From contig CP091034.1 in assembly GCA_039725955.1 (NCBI GenBank), forward strand, positions 868,001 to 932,000: DNA of 64,000 nt, given 5' to 3'. A program made the translations under genes and the position numbers. This document shows, piece by piece, positions 8,459 to 19,457 of the stretch. The notes beneath the pieces were generated by a model, which had not been told where the DNA came from, made no database searches, and worked only from the letters and a program-made list of their open reading frames with translations. Each line of letters starts with the position of its first letter. Position 1 is the first letter of the stretch. The DNA is from Sinorhizobium sp. B11 (GTDB lineage: Bacteria > Pseudomonadota > Alphaproteobacteria > Rhizobiales > Rhizobiaceae).

Positions 8459-9352
8459 GTGATTAAGAAGGCTTATGCAGCCCTGACCGCGCTGGTCTGT
8501 CTGCTTTTTGCTTCCGGCACATATGCCGATCAGCCGATGCCGTGGCAGGCGACACTGCAGCCGGCAGCAACGCCGATCATGCGGGAGATCCACTGGTTCG
8601 AACAATATACGCTGTGGTTCATCGTTCCGATCACGCTGTTCGTTCTCGTTCTCATTCTGGTCGTCTGTTTCAAGTTCCGGGCTTCGGCAAACCCGGTTCC
8701 CTCCAAGACGAGCCACAATACGGTAATCGAAGTCATCTGGACCGTGGGGCCGGTTCTTATCCTTCTTTTCCTCGCTGTTCCTTCTTTCACTCTGCTGACC
8801 GCACAGCTCACCCTGCCGGAAAATCCGGATGTGACGATCAAGGCGACCGCGACCCAGTGGCAGTGGAACTATGAATATGAGGGCTCCGGCGAAACGCCTG
8901 TCGCCTTCGACTCCTATCTTCTGAAGGAACCGGATCGTGCCTCTGCCGGCAAGACCGACCTTGCTGTCTATCCGCGCCTTCTGGCCGTCGACAACGAACT
9001 CGTACTGCCTGTCAACAAGACCGTTCGCGTTCTTGTCACTGCCGCGCCGACCGACGTCATTCATGCTTTCGCCATGCCGTCCTTCGGCATCAAGATCGAC
9101 GCCGTTCCGGGCCGCCTGAACGAAACCTGGTTCCGCGCCGAGCGCGAAGGCCTCTTCTACGGCCAGTGTTCCGAGCTTTGCGGCAAGGACCATGCGTTCA
9201 TGCCGATCGCTATCCGTGTCGTCTCCGAGGATAAGTACAAGCAGTGGCTGACGACAGCCGCCAGTGACTTGCCCGGCGCCTACAAAACGCTGATCGCCGC
9301 TGCCGATGGTTCTGCAAAGACCGTCGATGTCGCTGAAAACGTCGCAAAGTAA
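8459..9352 (+). CDS. ctaC: Cytochrome c oxidase subunit II
   Basis: CoxB/CtaC, 297 residues, carries the binuclear CuA centre that takes electrons from cytochrome c. A signal peptide (VIKKAYAALTALVCLLFASG) and two transmembrane helices (about 40-100) precede a periplasmic cupredoxin domain. The CuA ligand cluster GQCSELCGKDHAFM is near residues 234-248, and the upstream His is in DVIHAFAMPSFG. I chose GTG 8459, with GAGGGA about 9 nt upstream, because it gives a proper signal peptide. First gene of the aa3 operon; ctaD follows 17 bp later. Confidence 0.95.
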   Translation: MIKKAYAALTALVCLLFASGTYADQPMPWQATLQPAATPIMREIHWFEQYTLWFIVPITLFVLVLILVVCFKFRASANPVPSKTSHNTVIEVIWTVGPVLILLFLAVPSFTLLTAQLTLPENPDVTIKATATQWQWNYEYEGSGETPVAFDSYLLKEPDRASAGKTDLAVYPRLLAVDNELVLPVNKTVRVLVTAAPTDVIHAFAMPSFGIKIDAVPGRLNETWFRAEREGLFYGQCSELCGKDHAFMPIAIRVVSEDKYKQWLTTAASDLPGAYKTLIAAADGSAKTVDVAENVAK

Positions 9353-9357
9353 GATAG

Positions 9358-11073
<1,716 letters not shown>

Positions 11074-11087
11074 GGTGCCGGTTTTCC

Positions 11088-11113
11088 AGACGCCGCAGGC
11101 TTCTGCGGCGTCT
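11088..11113 (+). other. Intercistronic hairpin between ctaD and ctaB
   Basis: Perfect 11-bp GC-rich stem (AGACGCCGCAG pairing with CTGCGGCGTCT) and a GCTT loop, 14 bp after the ctaD stop. No U-run follows, so it looks like an mRNA processing or 3'-end stabilising structure, or a leaky terminator that lowers expression of the assembly genes relative to the structural subunits. The role is inferred; the structure is seen directly. Confidence 0.7.
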
Positions 11114-11137
11114 GTCAGTTAATTTGATCAGGACGGA

Positions 11138-12097
11138 ATGATGACGGTAATCGACAATCACGAGGCTCTTGCTGAAGACGGCGATTTTCGCCTGTCGGAG
11201 GCCAGTGCGCGCGATTATTTCGAGCTTCTGAAGCCGCGGGTCATGTCGCTCGTGGTCTTCACCGCCTTTGCCGGCCTGGTGCTGGCGCCGGGTCACATCA
11301 ATCCCGTTCTCGGCCTGATCGCCATCCTCTGCATTGCCGTCGGCGCAGGTGCGTCGGGTGCGCTCAACATGTGGTATGACGCCGATATCGACGCCGTCAT
11401 GAGCCGCACCGCCAAGCGCCCGATCCCGGCCGGCCGTATCCTGCCCAAGGAGGCTCTGGCCTTCGGCCTCGTGCTCTCCTGCTTCTCGGTGACGATCCTC
11501 GGTCTCGCGATCAATTGGCTGTCGGCCTTCATTCTCGCCTTCACCATCTTCTTCTACGCCGTCATCTACACAATGTGGCTGAAGCGCTCGACGCCGCAGA
11601 ACATCGTCATCGGTGGCGCGGCCGGCGCTTTCCCGCCGATGATCGGCTGGGCCTGCGTGACCAATTCCGTCACGATCGAAAGCACTGTTCTTTTCCTCAT
11701 CATCTTCCTCTGGACGCCGGCGCATTTCTGGGCGCTCGCGCTCTTCAAGATGAGGGATTACGAAGCGGTTGGCGTGCCGATGCTGCCGAACGTGTCGGGC
11801 GAGCGCACCACCAAGCATCAGATCGTTGCCTATGCCGTGCTGACGGCCATCTGTGCGGTGCTGCCGACCTTCCTCGGCTTCGCCAGCGTCGGTTATGGCG
11901 TCGTCGCTGCAGCCCTCGGCGCGGTCTTCATATACTGTTCCATCGCCGTCTGGCGCATGCCCGACGGCGATCTCAAGATGATCCCTGCCAAGAAGCTGTT
12001 CGGCTTCTCGATCTTCTACCTCTTCGCCGTGTTCTCCGCGCTGATGCTCGACCGGCTGGTCGCCACGCTGGTCTCGTACGCAGGAGGCTCGTTCTGA
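11138..12097 (+). CDS. ctaB: Protoheme IX farnesyltransferase (heme O synthase)
   Basis: 319-residue UbiA-superfamily membrane prenyltransferase that adds farnesyl to heme b to form heme O, precursor of heme a for the aa3 oxidase. The prenyl-diphosphate motif is [15 protein letters not shown] (about residues 90-105), with a second Asp-rich loop at [13 protein letters not shown]. About nine hydrophobic helices are apparent. Tandem ATGs at 11138 and 11141 both follow AGGACGG; the second has slightly better spacing. It overlaps coxF by one base (TGATG), implying translational coupling. Confidence 0.96.
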   Translation: MMTVIDNHEALAEDGDFRLSEASARDYFELLKPRVMSLVVFTAFAGLVLAPGHINPVLGLIAILCIAVGAGASGALNMWYDADIDAVMSRTAKRPIPAGRILPKEALAFGLVLSCFSVTILGLAINWLSAFILAFTIFFYAVIYTMWLKRSTPQNIVIGGAAGAFPPMIGWACVTNSVTIESTVLFLIIFLWTPAHFWALALFKMRDYEAVGVPMLPNVSGERTTKHQIVAYAVLTAICAVLPTFLGFASVGYGVVAAALGAVFIYCSIAVWRMPDGDLKMIPAKKLFGFSIFYLFAVFSALMLDRLVATLVSYAGGSF

Positions 12098-12234
12098 TGG
12101 ATCTGGTCAAGCTGACCGAAGCGCAACGCAAGTCGCGCCGCAATCGCAACATCGCGCTCGGTGTGGTCCTCGCCGGTCTGGTGATCCTTTTCTACGCCAT
12201 CACCATCGTCAAGTTTCTGGGACATGGAGGTTGA
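12097..12234 (+). CDS. coxF: Small membrane protein CoxF
   Basis: 45-residue protein with a basic cytosolic N-terminus ([11 protein letters not shown]) and a single transmembrane helix (about 19-38). Its position between ctaB and ctaG is that of the CoxF ORF in alphaproteobacterial oxidase operons, where it is an assembly-associated protein of unclear role. The ATG overlaps the ctaB stop (TGATG). Its stop precedes the ctaG start by 4 bp. The assignment rests on position and architecture. Confidence 0.8.
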   Translation: MDLVKLTEAQRKSRRNRNIALGVVLAGLVILFYAITIVKFLGHGG

Positions 12235-12238
12235 TGGA

Positions 12239-12844
12239 ATGAGCGACGCCGTCAACGCACCGAAGAAGCCGCGCAACAATGCTGCCGTCGTCTTCATGTG
12301 CCTGAGCTTCGTCGTCGGCATGGGCGCTGCGAGCTACGCCGCCGTCCCGCTCTATCGGCTCTTCTGCCAGGTGACCGGCTACAACGGCACGACACAGCGC
12401 GTGGACCAGGCTTCGAGCGTCATCCTCGACCGCACGATGCGCGTCACTTTCGATGCGAACGTCGCTCCCGGCCTGCAATGGGAATTCAAGCCGGTCGAGC
12501 GCGAGGTCAATCCGAAGATCGGCGAGACCATCCAGGTCAACTTCATCGCCGAGAACCGTTCTAACGAAACCCAGCGCGGCCAGGCGATCTTCAACGTCAC
12601 GCCAGGCGAAGCGGGCGCCTATTTCAACAAGGTGCAATGTTTCTGCTTTAATGAAACGGACCTGAAGCCGGGCGAAAAGCTTGAAATGCCGGTCGTGTTC
12701 TACATCGATCCGGAAATTACCAAGGCCGCTGAATCGAAAAGCATTCACACGGTCACGCTGTCATACACGTTCTATCCCAAAGAGGGTCCGAAGCCGGTGG
12801 CTTCGAATGAGGGTAGTGCGGGGCAGGCTGAAAAGAAACTTTGA
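12239..12844 (+). CDS. ctaG: Cytochrome c oxidase assembly protein CtaG/Cox11
   Basis: 201-residue membrane-anchored copper chaperone that delivers CuB to subunit I. One N-terminal helix (about 17-37) is followed by a periplasmic immunoglobulin-like domain with the copper-binding CFCF motif in [19 protein letters not shown] 12239 is preferred over 12224 because GGAGG at 12226-12230 is 8 nt upstream of it. It lies inside the aa3 operon between coxF and ctaE. Confidence 0.95.
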   Translation: MSDAVNAPKKPRNNAAVVFMCLSFVVGMGAASYAAVPLYRLFCQVTGYNGTTQRVDQASSVILDRTMRVTFDANVAPGLQWEFKPVEREVNPKIGETIQVNFIAENRSNETQRGQAIFNVTPGEAGAYFNKVQCFCFNETDLKPGEKLEMPVVFYIDPEITKAAESKSIHTVTLSYTFYPKEGPKPVASNEGSAGQAEKKL

Positions 12845-12855
12845 TTGAGGAGTGT

Positions 12856-12872
12856 TTCCGGCAGTGCCGGAA
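12856..12872 (+). other. Intercistronic 17-bp palindrome between ctaG and ctaE
   Basis: TTCCGGCA-G-TGCCGGAA, an 8-bp perfect dyad with a single central base, lies in the 57-bp ctaG-ctaE gap, 30 bp before the ctaE ATG. The central base makes a tight RNA hairpin unlikely without opening the innermost pairs. It could be an mRNA stability element or a protein site. No function is assigned. Confidence 0.5.
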
Positions 12873-12901
12873 GCGGAGAAGGAAGACACCGGGGATCTGA
12901 C

Positions 12902-13780
12902 ATGGCCGATGCTCATCAGAAGAATCACGACTACCACATCATAGCTCCGAGCCCGTGGCCGATATTGGCCTCGCTCGGCGCATTCCTGATGGCCTTCGGC
13001 GGCGTCGGCTATATGCGCTACCTGAACGGCGGCTCGCTGCATGTTCTCGGCATCGAGTGGGCCCATCCGTGGCTCTTCTTCATCGGCCTCGCTCTCGTTT
13101 TCTACGTTATGTACGGCTGGTGGTCCGACACCGTGAAGGAAGCCCACGAGGGCGCCCATACCCGCGTCGTGTCGCTGCACCTGCGCTATGGCATGATCAT
13201 GTTCATCGCTTCGGAAGTGATGTTCTTCGTTGCCTGGTTCTGGGCCTATTTCGACGCCAGCCTCTTTCCGCATGAAGCCATCCAGGCTTCGCGGCTCGCC
13301 TATACCGGCGGCGTCTGGCCGCCAAAGGGCATCGAGGTTCTCGATCCCTGGCACCTGCCGATCTACAACACCGTCATCCTGCTGCTCTCGGGCACGACGG
13401 TAACCTGGGCTCACCACGCTCTGCTGCACAACGACCGCAAGGGCCTTATCCAGGGCCTGACGTTGACGGTGCTGCTCGGCGTGCTCTTCTCTTCCGTCCA
13501 GGCCTATGAATATGCTCACGCTCCGTTCGAGTTCCGCAACTCGATCTACGGTGCGACCTTCTTCATGGCCACCGGCTTCCATGGCTTCCATGTTCTGGTC
13601 GGCACGATCTTCCTGTTGGTCTGCCTCATCAGGGCGTTGCGCGGTGATTTCACGCCGAAGCAGCACTTCGGCTTCGAGGCGGCAGCCTGGTACTGGCACT
13701 TCGTCGACGTCGTCTGGCTGTTCCTGTTTTTCTGCATCTACGTCTGGGGCGGCTGGGGCGCTCCGGTCGCGGCAGGCTGA
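12902..13780 (+). CDS. ctaE: Cytochrome c oxidase subunit III
   Basis: 292-residue, seven-helix integral membrane subunit III of the aa3 oxidase, which stabilises the proton-uptake side of subunit I. Conserved blocks include MFIASEVMFFVAWFWAYF, TTVTWAHHAL, FHGFHVLVGTIFL and WHFVDVVWLFLF. ATG 12902 (MADAHQKNHDYHII) is used; the longer TTG-started frame from 12845 is upstream noise. It closes the core aa3 operon and is followed by a rho-independent terminator. Confidence 0.97.
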   Translation: MADAHQKNHDYHIIAPSPWPILASLGAFLMAFGGVGYMRYLNGGSLHVLGIEWAHPWLFFIGLALVFYVMYGWWSDTVKEAHEGAHTRVVSLHLRYGMIMFIASEVMFFVAWFWAYFDASLFPHEAIQASRLAYTGGVWPPKGIEVLDPWHLPIYNTVILLLSGTTVTWAHHALLHNDRKGLIQGLTLTVLLGVLFSSVQAYEYAHAPFEFRNSIYGATFFMATGFHGFHVLVGTIFLLVCLIRALRGDFTPKQHFGFEAAAWYWHFVDVVWLFLFFCIYVWGGWGAPVAAG

Positions 13781-13800
13781 TCGAGGTCGGATAGAAATCA

Positions 13801-13834
13801 AAAAGGCGGGTGCCTTCGGCCCCGCCTTTTTCTT
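13801..13834 (+). terminator. Rho-independent terminator after ctaE (bidirectional)
   Basis: A 10-bp stem (AAAAGGCGGG with CCCGCCTTTT), a 10-nt loop and a U-rich tail on the plus strand. Read on the minus strand the A-run also becomes a U-tract, so it can serve the convergent phosphotransferase-like gene ending at 13857. Confidence 0.88.
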
Positions 13835-13856
13835 TGCCGCAACGTGGCTCGCTGAT

Positions 13857-14498
13857 TTATCGCTGGCCGGCCAGCCTCTCAAAGGCCGAAGGCTCGGGGA
13901 TACCAAGATCCAGCTGATGGCGGATCGCCTCGGCGCATTCGAGCGCGGTCAGCACGGATGTGTCGACTTCTATATCGTAGAGACCTGGGCGATGCACTTC
14001 GTCCTGCCAGCGCTGCACCGGCTCCGGTACAGGCGTCTCCTCGGTGGCACGCAGGTAGAGGGTCTCGCGCCCGTCCTGATTGACCTCGCGCCGCTGCATG
14101 ATCGTCTCGATAGGACATTTGACGCCGACGAACAGTACGGAAAATCCGTCGAGCCGCCTGGCGCAATCGCTGAGAATGCCGAGTGGCTGCGAATAGCTGT
14201 CGTGGTGGCCGAGATCGGCGACGACGTTGAGGCCCAATCCGGCATGGATGGCGATCGATTCGTAGAGCGCCGCGTAGAGGAACGGCACGAGTTCTTCGAG
14301 GTCCGGCCGTTCGCCGCCGGGCCTCAATCCGATACCGGGCAGGTAGCGCTCCGGCGTCATGGCATTATAACTGTCGACGCCGAGGTTGATCCACGGCCCC
14401 TCGAATTCTTCCTGGATTGCGCGCGCAATGCTGGATTTTCCGCTTCGCGGCGCACCGTTCAGGATAATGATCTGTCCGGCATGGCTTTCGTTGGTCAT
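13857..14498 (-). CDS. Chloramphenicol phosphotransferase-like P-loop kinase
   Basis: 213-residue nucleoside-triphosphate kinase-fold protein. The Walker A motif GAPRSGKSS is near residue 16, and GVDSYNAM follows at about 40, placing an Asp where Streptomyces chloramphenicol 3'-O-phosphotransferase has its catalytic Asp37. The family is broad, so the real substrate may be another small hydroxylated compound. ATG 14498 (MTNESHAG) is preceded by AGAAGAAG. It sits convergent to the oxidase operon and divergent from the DUF983 gene. Confidence 0.75.
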   Translation of the reverse strand: MTNESHAGQIIILNGAPRSGKSSIARAIQEEFEGPWINLGVDSYNAMTPERYLPGIGLRPGGERPDLEELVPFLYAALYESIAIHAGLGLNVVADLGHHDSYSQPLGILSDCARRLDGFSVLFVGVKCPIETIMQRREVNQDGRETLYLRATEETPVPEPVQRWQDEVHRPGLYDIEVDTSVLTALECAEAIRHQLDLGIPEPSAFERLAGQR

Positions 14499-14623
14499 CA
14501 GTCTTCTTCTTCTGTTGGCGCGAATCACTGAGGCGAAAACGCGCAGGTATTTCCATTCGGGATGCGAATACTTTATGGGAGAGTTATGGCAGACGGCGAA
14601 AAGCCGTTTGCATGGAGATGGTC

Positions 14624-15004
14624 ATGAATGAAGACAACGCGCAATTTCCCCCGGTCGATCCGGTCAAGACCGGCATCAGGGGATGCTGCCCGCGCTGTGG
14701 CCATGGCCAGCTTTTTGACGGCGTTCTCGGTCTGAAGCCGCGTTGCGCCGCCTGCGGGCTCGATTATTCCTTCGCCGATGCAGGCGATGGCCCGGCCGTC
14801 TTCGTCATTCTCATCGTTGGTTTCATCATCATCGGCTCGGTGCTCTGGCTTCAGGTCAATTATGCGCCGCCGATCTGGGTTCACATCCTGCTCTTTGGCC
14901 CGCTGACGATCATTCTGTCTCTGCTCGCACTGCGCTGGTGCAAGGGCATACTCATCGCCATGCAATATCGTCACAATGCCCGTGAGGGACGCCTGAGTGA
15001 CTGA
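14624..15004 (+). CDS. DUF983 membrane protein
   Basis: 126-residue protein with an N-terminal zinc-ribbon-like pair, CCPRCG and CAACGLDY (about 20-48), followed by two transmembrane helices (about 57-77 and 83-103). DUF983 proteins commonly sit in cytochrome oxidase operons, next to ctaE and SURF1, as here, which suggests a role in oxidase biogenesis that is not biochemically defined. ATG 14624 follows GGAG; the upstream ATG at 14612 lacks spacing. It overlaps the SURF1 start by 8 bp. Confidence 0.85.
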   Translation: MNEDNAQFPPVDPVKTGIRGCCPRCGHGQLFDGVLGLKPRCAACGLDYSFADAGDGPAVFVILIVGFIIIGSVLWLQVNYAPPIWVHILLFGPLTIILSLLALRWCKGILIAMQYRHNAREGRLSD

Positions 15005-15749
15005 CATCCAGAGCCCGGCTCCGCGCCGTAAGCTGCCGATCTTTACCGGCATCGCCGTTCTCATCGCACTCGCCATCCTGATCTCGCTCGGCACCTGGCA
15101 GGTGGAGCGCCTGCACTGGAAAGAAGGCCTGCTCGCCGATATTGCCGAGCGTCGTGTCGCAGCCCCGGTTCCGCTTGCCGATATCGAGTCCATGGCGTCT
15201 CAGGGCGGCGATATCGAATACCGCACGGTCACCGCCACCGGCCGCTATATCAACAACAAGGAGCGCCACTTCTTCGCTACCTGGCGCGGCCGGACCGGCT
15301 ATTACATCTACACGCCGCTGCAGCTTGAGGACGGGCGCTATCTGTTCGTCAACAGAGGCTTCGTTCCCTACGAGAACAAGGAGCCGGAAATGCGCATGCA
15401 GGGCCAGCTGACCGATCAGCAGACGGTGACCGGCCTCGCGCGCGCCAAGCTTCCGGGAAAACCGTCCTCGCTGGTGCCGGACAATGACGTGGCGAAAAAC
15501 ATCTTCTACTGGAAGGATCTCGATGTGATGGCCTCCAGCGTCAATCTCGATAAGGCCAGCGTCATCCCGTTCTTCGTCGATGCCGATTCCACGCCCAACC
15601 CAGCGGGTTTTCCGATCGGCGGCGTCACGCAGGTCGATCTGCCGAACGACCATCTGCAATATGCCTTCACCTGGTATGGGCTGGCGGTGGTTCTCGCCGT
15701 CGTCGTCGCCATCTCCTGGTTTCGCCCCCGCAAGGGTGCTGCGCAATAG
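14997..15749 (+). CDS. SURF1 family cytochrome oxidase biogenesis protein
   Basis: 250-residue SURF1/Shy1-type protein that assists heme a insertion into subunit I. The two characteristic helices flank the soluble domain: one at about 15-35, including [15 protein letters not shown], and one at about 223-243 before the basic C-terminus. Conserved motifs [16 protein letters not shown] and [11 protein letters not shown] are visible. The start is GTG 14997, which overlaps the DUF983 stop by 8 bp and indicates translational coupling. Confidence 0.94.
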   Translation: MTDIQSPAPRRKLPIFTGIAVLIALAILISLGTWQVERLHWKEGLLADIAERRVAAPVPLADIESMASQGGDIEYRTVTATGRYINNKERHFFATWRGRTGYYIYTPLQLEDGRYLFVNRGFVPYENKEPEMRMQGQLTDQQTVTGLARAKLPGKPSSLVPDNDVAKNIFYWKDLDVMASSVNLDKASVIPFFVDADSTPNPAGFPIGGVTQVDLPNDHLQYAFTWYGLAVVLAVVVAISWFRPRKGAAQ

Positions 15750-15810
15750 TATCGCTTCAATTCCGCCCCATATTGGGTTAGAGGTCCCTGAAGCTCAAAC
15801 TGGGTATGTT

Positions 15811-16815
15811 ATGAATATTGCGGCTAAACCTCCTTTGACGATCAGGCTTTGTGGTCCGCGAGGCTTCTGCGCCGGCGTCGACCGGGCAATCCAGATCGTC
15901 GTACTGGCGTTGAAGGCCTATGGCGCACCTGTCTATGTCCGCCATGAGATCGTGCATAACCGGTATGTCGTTGAAGGGCTGGAAGCAAAAGGTGCGGTCT
16001 TCGTCGAGGAGCTTGACGAGATCCCGGCCGAACACCGTGCCCAGCCGGTCGTCTTCTCCGCCCATGGTGTGCCGAAATCCGTGCCCGAGGATGCGAATGC
16101 CCGCAACCTCTTCTATCTCGACGCCACCTGTCCGCTGGTCTCCAAGGTTCACAAGCAGGCAATGCGCCACAATCGCCTCGGCCGCCACGTCATCCTGATC
16201 GGCCATGCCGGCCATCCGGAAGTGATCGGCACTATGGGCCAGCTGCCCGAAGGCACTGTCTCGCTCATCGAAACAGTCGAGGATGTGGATGCCTACGAGC
16301 CTGGTGATCCCGATAATCTCGGCTACGTGACGCAGACGACGCTCTCGGTCGACGATACCGCCGGCGTCATCAAGCGTCTGGAAGAGCGCTTTCCCAAGCT
16401 GCACGCGCCGGCTGCCGATTCCATCTGCTATGCCACGACCAACCGCCAGGAAGTAGTCAAGGAAGCCGCTCCCGGTTGCGATCTCTTCATCATCGTCGGC
16501 GCTCCGAATTCTTCCAATTCCAAGCGGCTCGTCGAAGTGGCGCTGCGGGCAGGAGCGAAGAAGTCGATCCTCGTGCAGCGCGCTTCCGAGCTCGACTGGG
16601 ATGAGATCGGTCCGATTGCCACTCTCGGCCTCTCCGCCGGCGCTTCCGCCCCGGAAGTGATCGTCAACGAGATCATCGAGGCATTCCGCACTCGCTTCGA
16701 CGCCCGTGTCGAGCTTGCCGAAACGGTTCAGGAAAACGAGCACTTCCTCGTTAACCGCGAACTGCGCAGCCTTGAGCTGACGACGGCTGACATGGCATTC
16801 GTGAACGGGGAATAG
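15811..16815 (+). CDS. ispH: 4-hydroxy-3-methylbut-2-enyl diphosphate reductase
   Basis: IspH/LytB, 334 residues, the [4Fe-4S] enzyme that forms IPP and DMAPP in the last step of the MEP isoprenoid pathway. The three cluster Cys lie in [10 protein letters not shown] (C20), DATCPLVSK and [23 protein letters not shown] and GAPNSSNS are further family motifs. ATG 15811 is used because the family starts here; the longer frame overlaps SURF1. It is 61 bp downstream of SURF1 and upstream of thrB. Confidence 0.97.
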   Translation: MNIAAKPPLTIRLCGPRGFCAGVDRAIQIVVLALKAYGAPVYVRHEIVHNRYVVEGLEAKGAVFVEELDEIPAEHRAQPVVFSAHGVPKSVPEDANARNLFYLDATCPLVSKVHKQAMRHNRLGRHVILIGHAGHPEVIGTMGQLPEGTVSLIETVEDVDAYEPGDPDNLGYVTQTTLSVDDTAGVIKRLEERFPKLHAPAADSICYATTNRQEVVKEAAPGCDLFIIVGAPNSSNSKRLVEVALRAGAKKSILVQRASELDWDEIGPIATLGLSAGASAPEVIVNEIIEAFRTRFDARVELAETVQENEHFLVNRELRSLELTTADMAFVNGE

Positions 16816-16880
16816 GGCGAGGGGAGTTCTCCTCCGCCGCACCCATCTGACAACATCGCCTCGACAGTGAGAGACCCACC

Positions 16881-17846
16881 TTGGCAGTTTATACCGATAT
16901 CGCCGAAGACGAGCTGAAATGGTTTCTCACTGAATATGATGCTGGCCAGCTGCTCTCCTACAAGGGCATCGCCGAGGGCGTCGAGAATTCCAACTTCCTG
17001 CTCCATACGTCGAAGGCGCCGCTCATCCTGACGCTCTATGAAAAGCGGGTGGAAAAGAACGATCTGCCTTTCTTCCTCGGCTTGATGCAGCATCTGTCGG
17101 CAGGCGGCCTGTCTTGTCCGCTGCCATTGCCGCGCAAGGATGGCGCGTTGCTCGGCACGTTGTCGGGCCGTCCGGCCGCGCTCATTTCCTTCCTTGAAGG
17201 CATGTGGCTGAGGAAGCCGGAGGCAAAACACTGCCGTGAGGTCGGCAAGGCGCTGGCGCAGATGCATGTCGCTGGTGAAGGTTTTGTACTGACACGGCCG
17301 AATGCGCTGTCGCTTGATGGCTGGCAGATGCTCTGGGACAAGTCGGAGGAGCGCGCCGACGAGGTGGAGTTTGGCCTGCAGAATGAAATCCGCAGCGATC
17401 TCAATTTCCTGCGCGCCTATTGGCCGAAGGATCTGCCGGCCGGTGTCATCCACGCCGATCTTTTCCCCGACAACGTCTTCTTCCTCGGCGATGAGTTGTC
17501 GGGCCTCATCGATTTCTATTTCGCTTGCAATGATCTGCTGGCCTATGACGTCTCCATCTGCCTCAATGCCTGGTGCTTCGAAAAGGACGGCGCCTATAAC
17601 ATCACCAAGGGTACGCAGATGCTGGAGGGTTATCAGAGCGTGCGCCCTCTGAGCGAGGCAGAAATCAAGGCTCTCCCGGTCCTCTCTCGCGGTTCGGCGT
17701 TGCGCTTCTTCCTGACCCGTCTCTACGATTGGCTGACGACGCCCGAAGGCGCAATGGTCACCAAGAAGGATCCGTTGGAATATCTGCGCAAGCTGCGCTT
17801 TCATCGCCAGATTTCGTCGCCTGCGGAATACGGGTTGAGCCTATGA
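16881..17846 (+). CDS. thrB: Homoserine kinase (ThrB, choline-kinase-like fold)
   Basis: 321-residue homoserine kinase of the class with an aminoglycoside phosphotransferase/choline kinase fold, not the GHMP class; it phosphorylates homoserine ahead of threonine synthase. Landmarks are [19 protein letters not shown], the catalytic loop [13 protein letters not shown] and [15 protein letters not shown]. The start codon is TTG 16881 (MAVYTDI). Weak initiation may limit expression. It overlaps rnhA by 4 bp (ATGA). Threonine synthase is 13-15 kb away at 30548. Confidence 0.95.
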   Translation: MAVYTDIAEDELKWFLTEYDAGQLLSYKGIAEGVENSNFLLHTSKAPLILTLYEKRVEKNDLPFFLGLMQHLSAGGLSCPLPLPRKDGALLGTLSGRPAALISFLEGMWLRKPEAKHCREVGKALAQMHVAGEGFVLTRPNALSLDGWQMLWDKSEERADEVEFGLQNEIRSDLNFLRAYWPKDLPAGVIHADLFPDNVFFLGDELSGLIDFYFACNDLLAYDVSICLNAWCFEKDGAYNITKGTQMLEGYQSVRPLSEAEIKALPVLSRGSALRFFLTRLYDWLTTPEGAMVTKKDPLEYLRKLRFHRQISSPAEYGLSL

Positions 17847-18295
17847 AGCACATCGATATCTTCACCGATGGCGCATGTTCCGGCAATCCAGGCCCGGGCG
17901 GCTGGGGCGCTGTGTTGCGTTACGGCGATGTGGAGAAGGAACTCTCCGGTGGTGAGGCTGAAACCACCAACAATCGTATGGAACTCATGGCTGCGATCTC
18001 CGCGCTCAGCGCACTGAAGGAGACTTGCGAGGTCGATCTCTACACCGACAGCGCCTATGTGAAGGACGGTATTTCCAAGTGGATTTTCGGCTGGAAGAAA
18101 AACGGCTGGAGGACCTCCGACAATAAGCCGGTGAAAAATGCGGAGCTCTGGCAGGCGCTGGAGGAAGCCCGCAACAGGCACAAGGTCACGCTCCATTGGG
18201 TCAAGGGCCATGCCGGCCACCCTGAGAACGAGCGCGCCGATGAGCTCGCCCGCAAGGGTATGGAACCTTTCAAGAAGAGCAAAAAGGCAGGCTGA
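17843..18295 (+). CDS. rnhA: Ribonuclease HI
   Basis: 150-residue RNase HI that cleaves the RNA strand of RNA:DNA hybrids. The catalytic DEDD residues are visible in [30 protein letters not shown] and NERADELA. The basic handle region is [14 protein letters not shown]. The ATG overlaps the thrB stop (ATGA), so translation is coupled. Its TGA directly abuts the stop of the convergent metallopeptidase gene with zero bases between the two stop codons. Confidence 0.97.
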   Translation: MKHIDIFTDGACSGNPGPGGWGAVLRYGDVEKELSGGEAETTNNRMELMAAISALSALKETCEVDLYTDSAYVKDGISKWIFGWKKNGWRTSDNKPVKNAELWQALEEARNRHKVTLHWVKGHAGHPENERADELARKGMEPFKKSKKAG

Positions 18296-19372
18296 TCAGG
18301 CCGCCTGTCGCTGCTCGTTCGCGGCAGCCTGGATCAGCTCGTGCATATATTCCAGCTTCGCTACGACTGGCTGCGACAGCACGAAGGGATAGGAATCGGC
18401 TTGTCCCATGCTGCGCTGAATGGCGTTGATCGCCAGGCTGAGCGGCACCCAGGCGCTGACGAGCTGCTCGGCGCTCTGCGCCCGGTAAGGATTGAAATCC
18501 ACCTCCGCTGCGATCTCTTCATGTCCGCGCGGGTCGATCGCTATGCCGAAACTGCGGGCCGTTTCCAGCGTATCGACGATGTGCAGGTAATGCGCGAAGC
18601 ATTCCGCAAAATCCTCCCAGGGATGGACGGAGGCGTAGGCGCTGATGAAACTTTCCTGCCAGCCGGGTGCCGGCCCATTGGTGTAGCGCTCCTGAAGCGC
18701 TGCCGCATAATCCTGCCTTTCGTCGCCAAAGACGACGCGGAATGCGTCTAAGCCGTTGCGGTCACGCACCAGCTTGTCCCAGATGAAGTGCCCGGTCTCG
18801 TGACGGAAATGTCCAAGCAGGGTGCGATAGGGTTCATCCATTGCCGCGCGCGCCTGCTCGCGCGTCAGGTCATCTGCTTCGGCCGCACGGATGGCGATCA
18901 ATCCTTCCTCGTGCCCGGTCATCGCCGGCACGATATTGCCGTCATTCTGGACGGCGTCTTCGAGGAAGTCGAAAACGAGGCCGCCTTGCGGATCTTCCTG
19001 CCGGTCGGGATGCGGCAGCTTCCAACGCAACAACGAGTAGAAGAGGTGGCGTTGTGCCTGGCTGATGCGCCGCCAGCGATCGATACCCTCCTGCGTGTCG
19101 GTATTCGGTACAAGTCGGTTATGTCGGCAGGCAATGCAGAAATCATTGCCGTCATCGACCAGCCAGTTGCAGATGTCGAGACCCGCATTGGCGCAAAACC
19201 GCACGAGCCGGTTCGGATCGGAGACGAGCTGCCAATTCACCTCGTCGCGTGATTCCAGCGCATGCATGGAAAGATCGCTGGCGAAAAAGCCCAGGCGATG
19301 GTTGCAGCGCACGCACAGCCTGTTGTCGAAATGAATGACCTGATCGCAATTGTCGCAGGTAAACAACCTCAT
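18296..19372 (-). CDS. Zinc-ribbon plus HExxH metallopeptidase-like protein
   Basis: 358 residues. Two Cys-rich clusters at the N-terminus, CDNCDQVIHFDNRLCVRCNHR and C-x7-C...CIACRHNR (about 5-85), look like zinc ribbons. The central HFRHETGHFIWDKL supplies an HExxH zincin motif near residue 195, with a downstream WEDFAECFAHYLH that may give the third ligand. This matches the 'putative zinc-binding metallopeptidase' family of unknown substrate. No signal peptide is present, so it is probably cytosolic. The start is ATG 19372. Confidence 0.82.
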   Translation of the reverse strand: MRLFTCDNCDQVIHFDNRLCVRCNHRLGFFASDLSMHALESRDEVNWQLVSDPNRLVRFCANAGLDICNWLVDDGNDFCIACRHNRLVPNTDTQEGIDRWRRISQAQRHLFYSLLRWKLPHPDRQEDPQGGLVFDFLEDAVQNDGNIVPAMTGHEEGLIAIRAAEADDLTREQARAAMDEPYRTLLGHFRHETGHFIWDKLVRDRNGLDAFRVVFGDERQDYAAALQERYTNGPAPGWQESFISAYASVHPWEDFAECFAHYLHIVDTLETARSFGIAIDPRGHEEIAAEVDFNPYRAQSAEQLVSAWVPLSLAINAIQRSMGQADSYPFVLSQPVVAKLEYMHELIQAAANEQRQAA

Positions 19373-19403
19373 GGCAGCCCCCTACAGGTAGGATATGACG
19401 GAA

Positions 19404-19435
19404 AATGCCCGCCGCACATGGGTGCGACAGGCATT
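19404..19435 (-). terminator. Stem-loop downstream of csbD-like gene
   Basis: Outer arms AATGCC/GGCATT enclose an inner CGCAC/GTGCG stem with an ATGG loop. On the minus strand it ends in TTTTCC, 22 bp after the CsbD stop, so it is probably a moderate terminator separating csbD from the metallopeptidase gene. Confidence 0.55.
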
Positions 19436-19457
19436 GAACTGGGCATGAAACCGAAGG

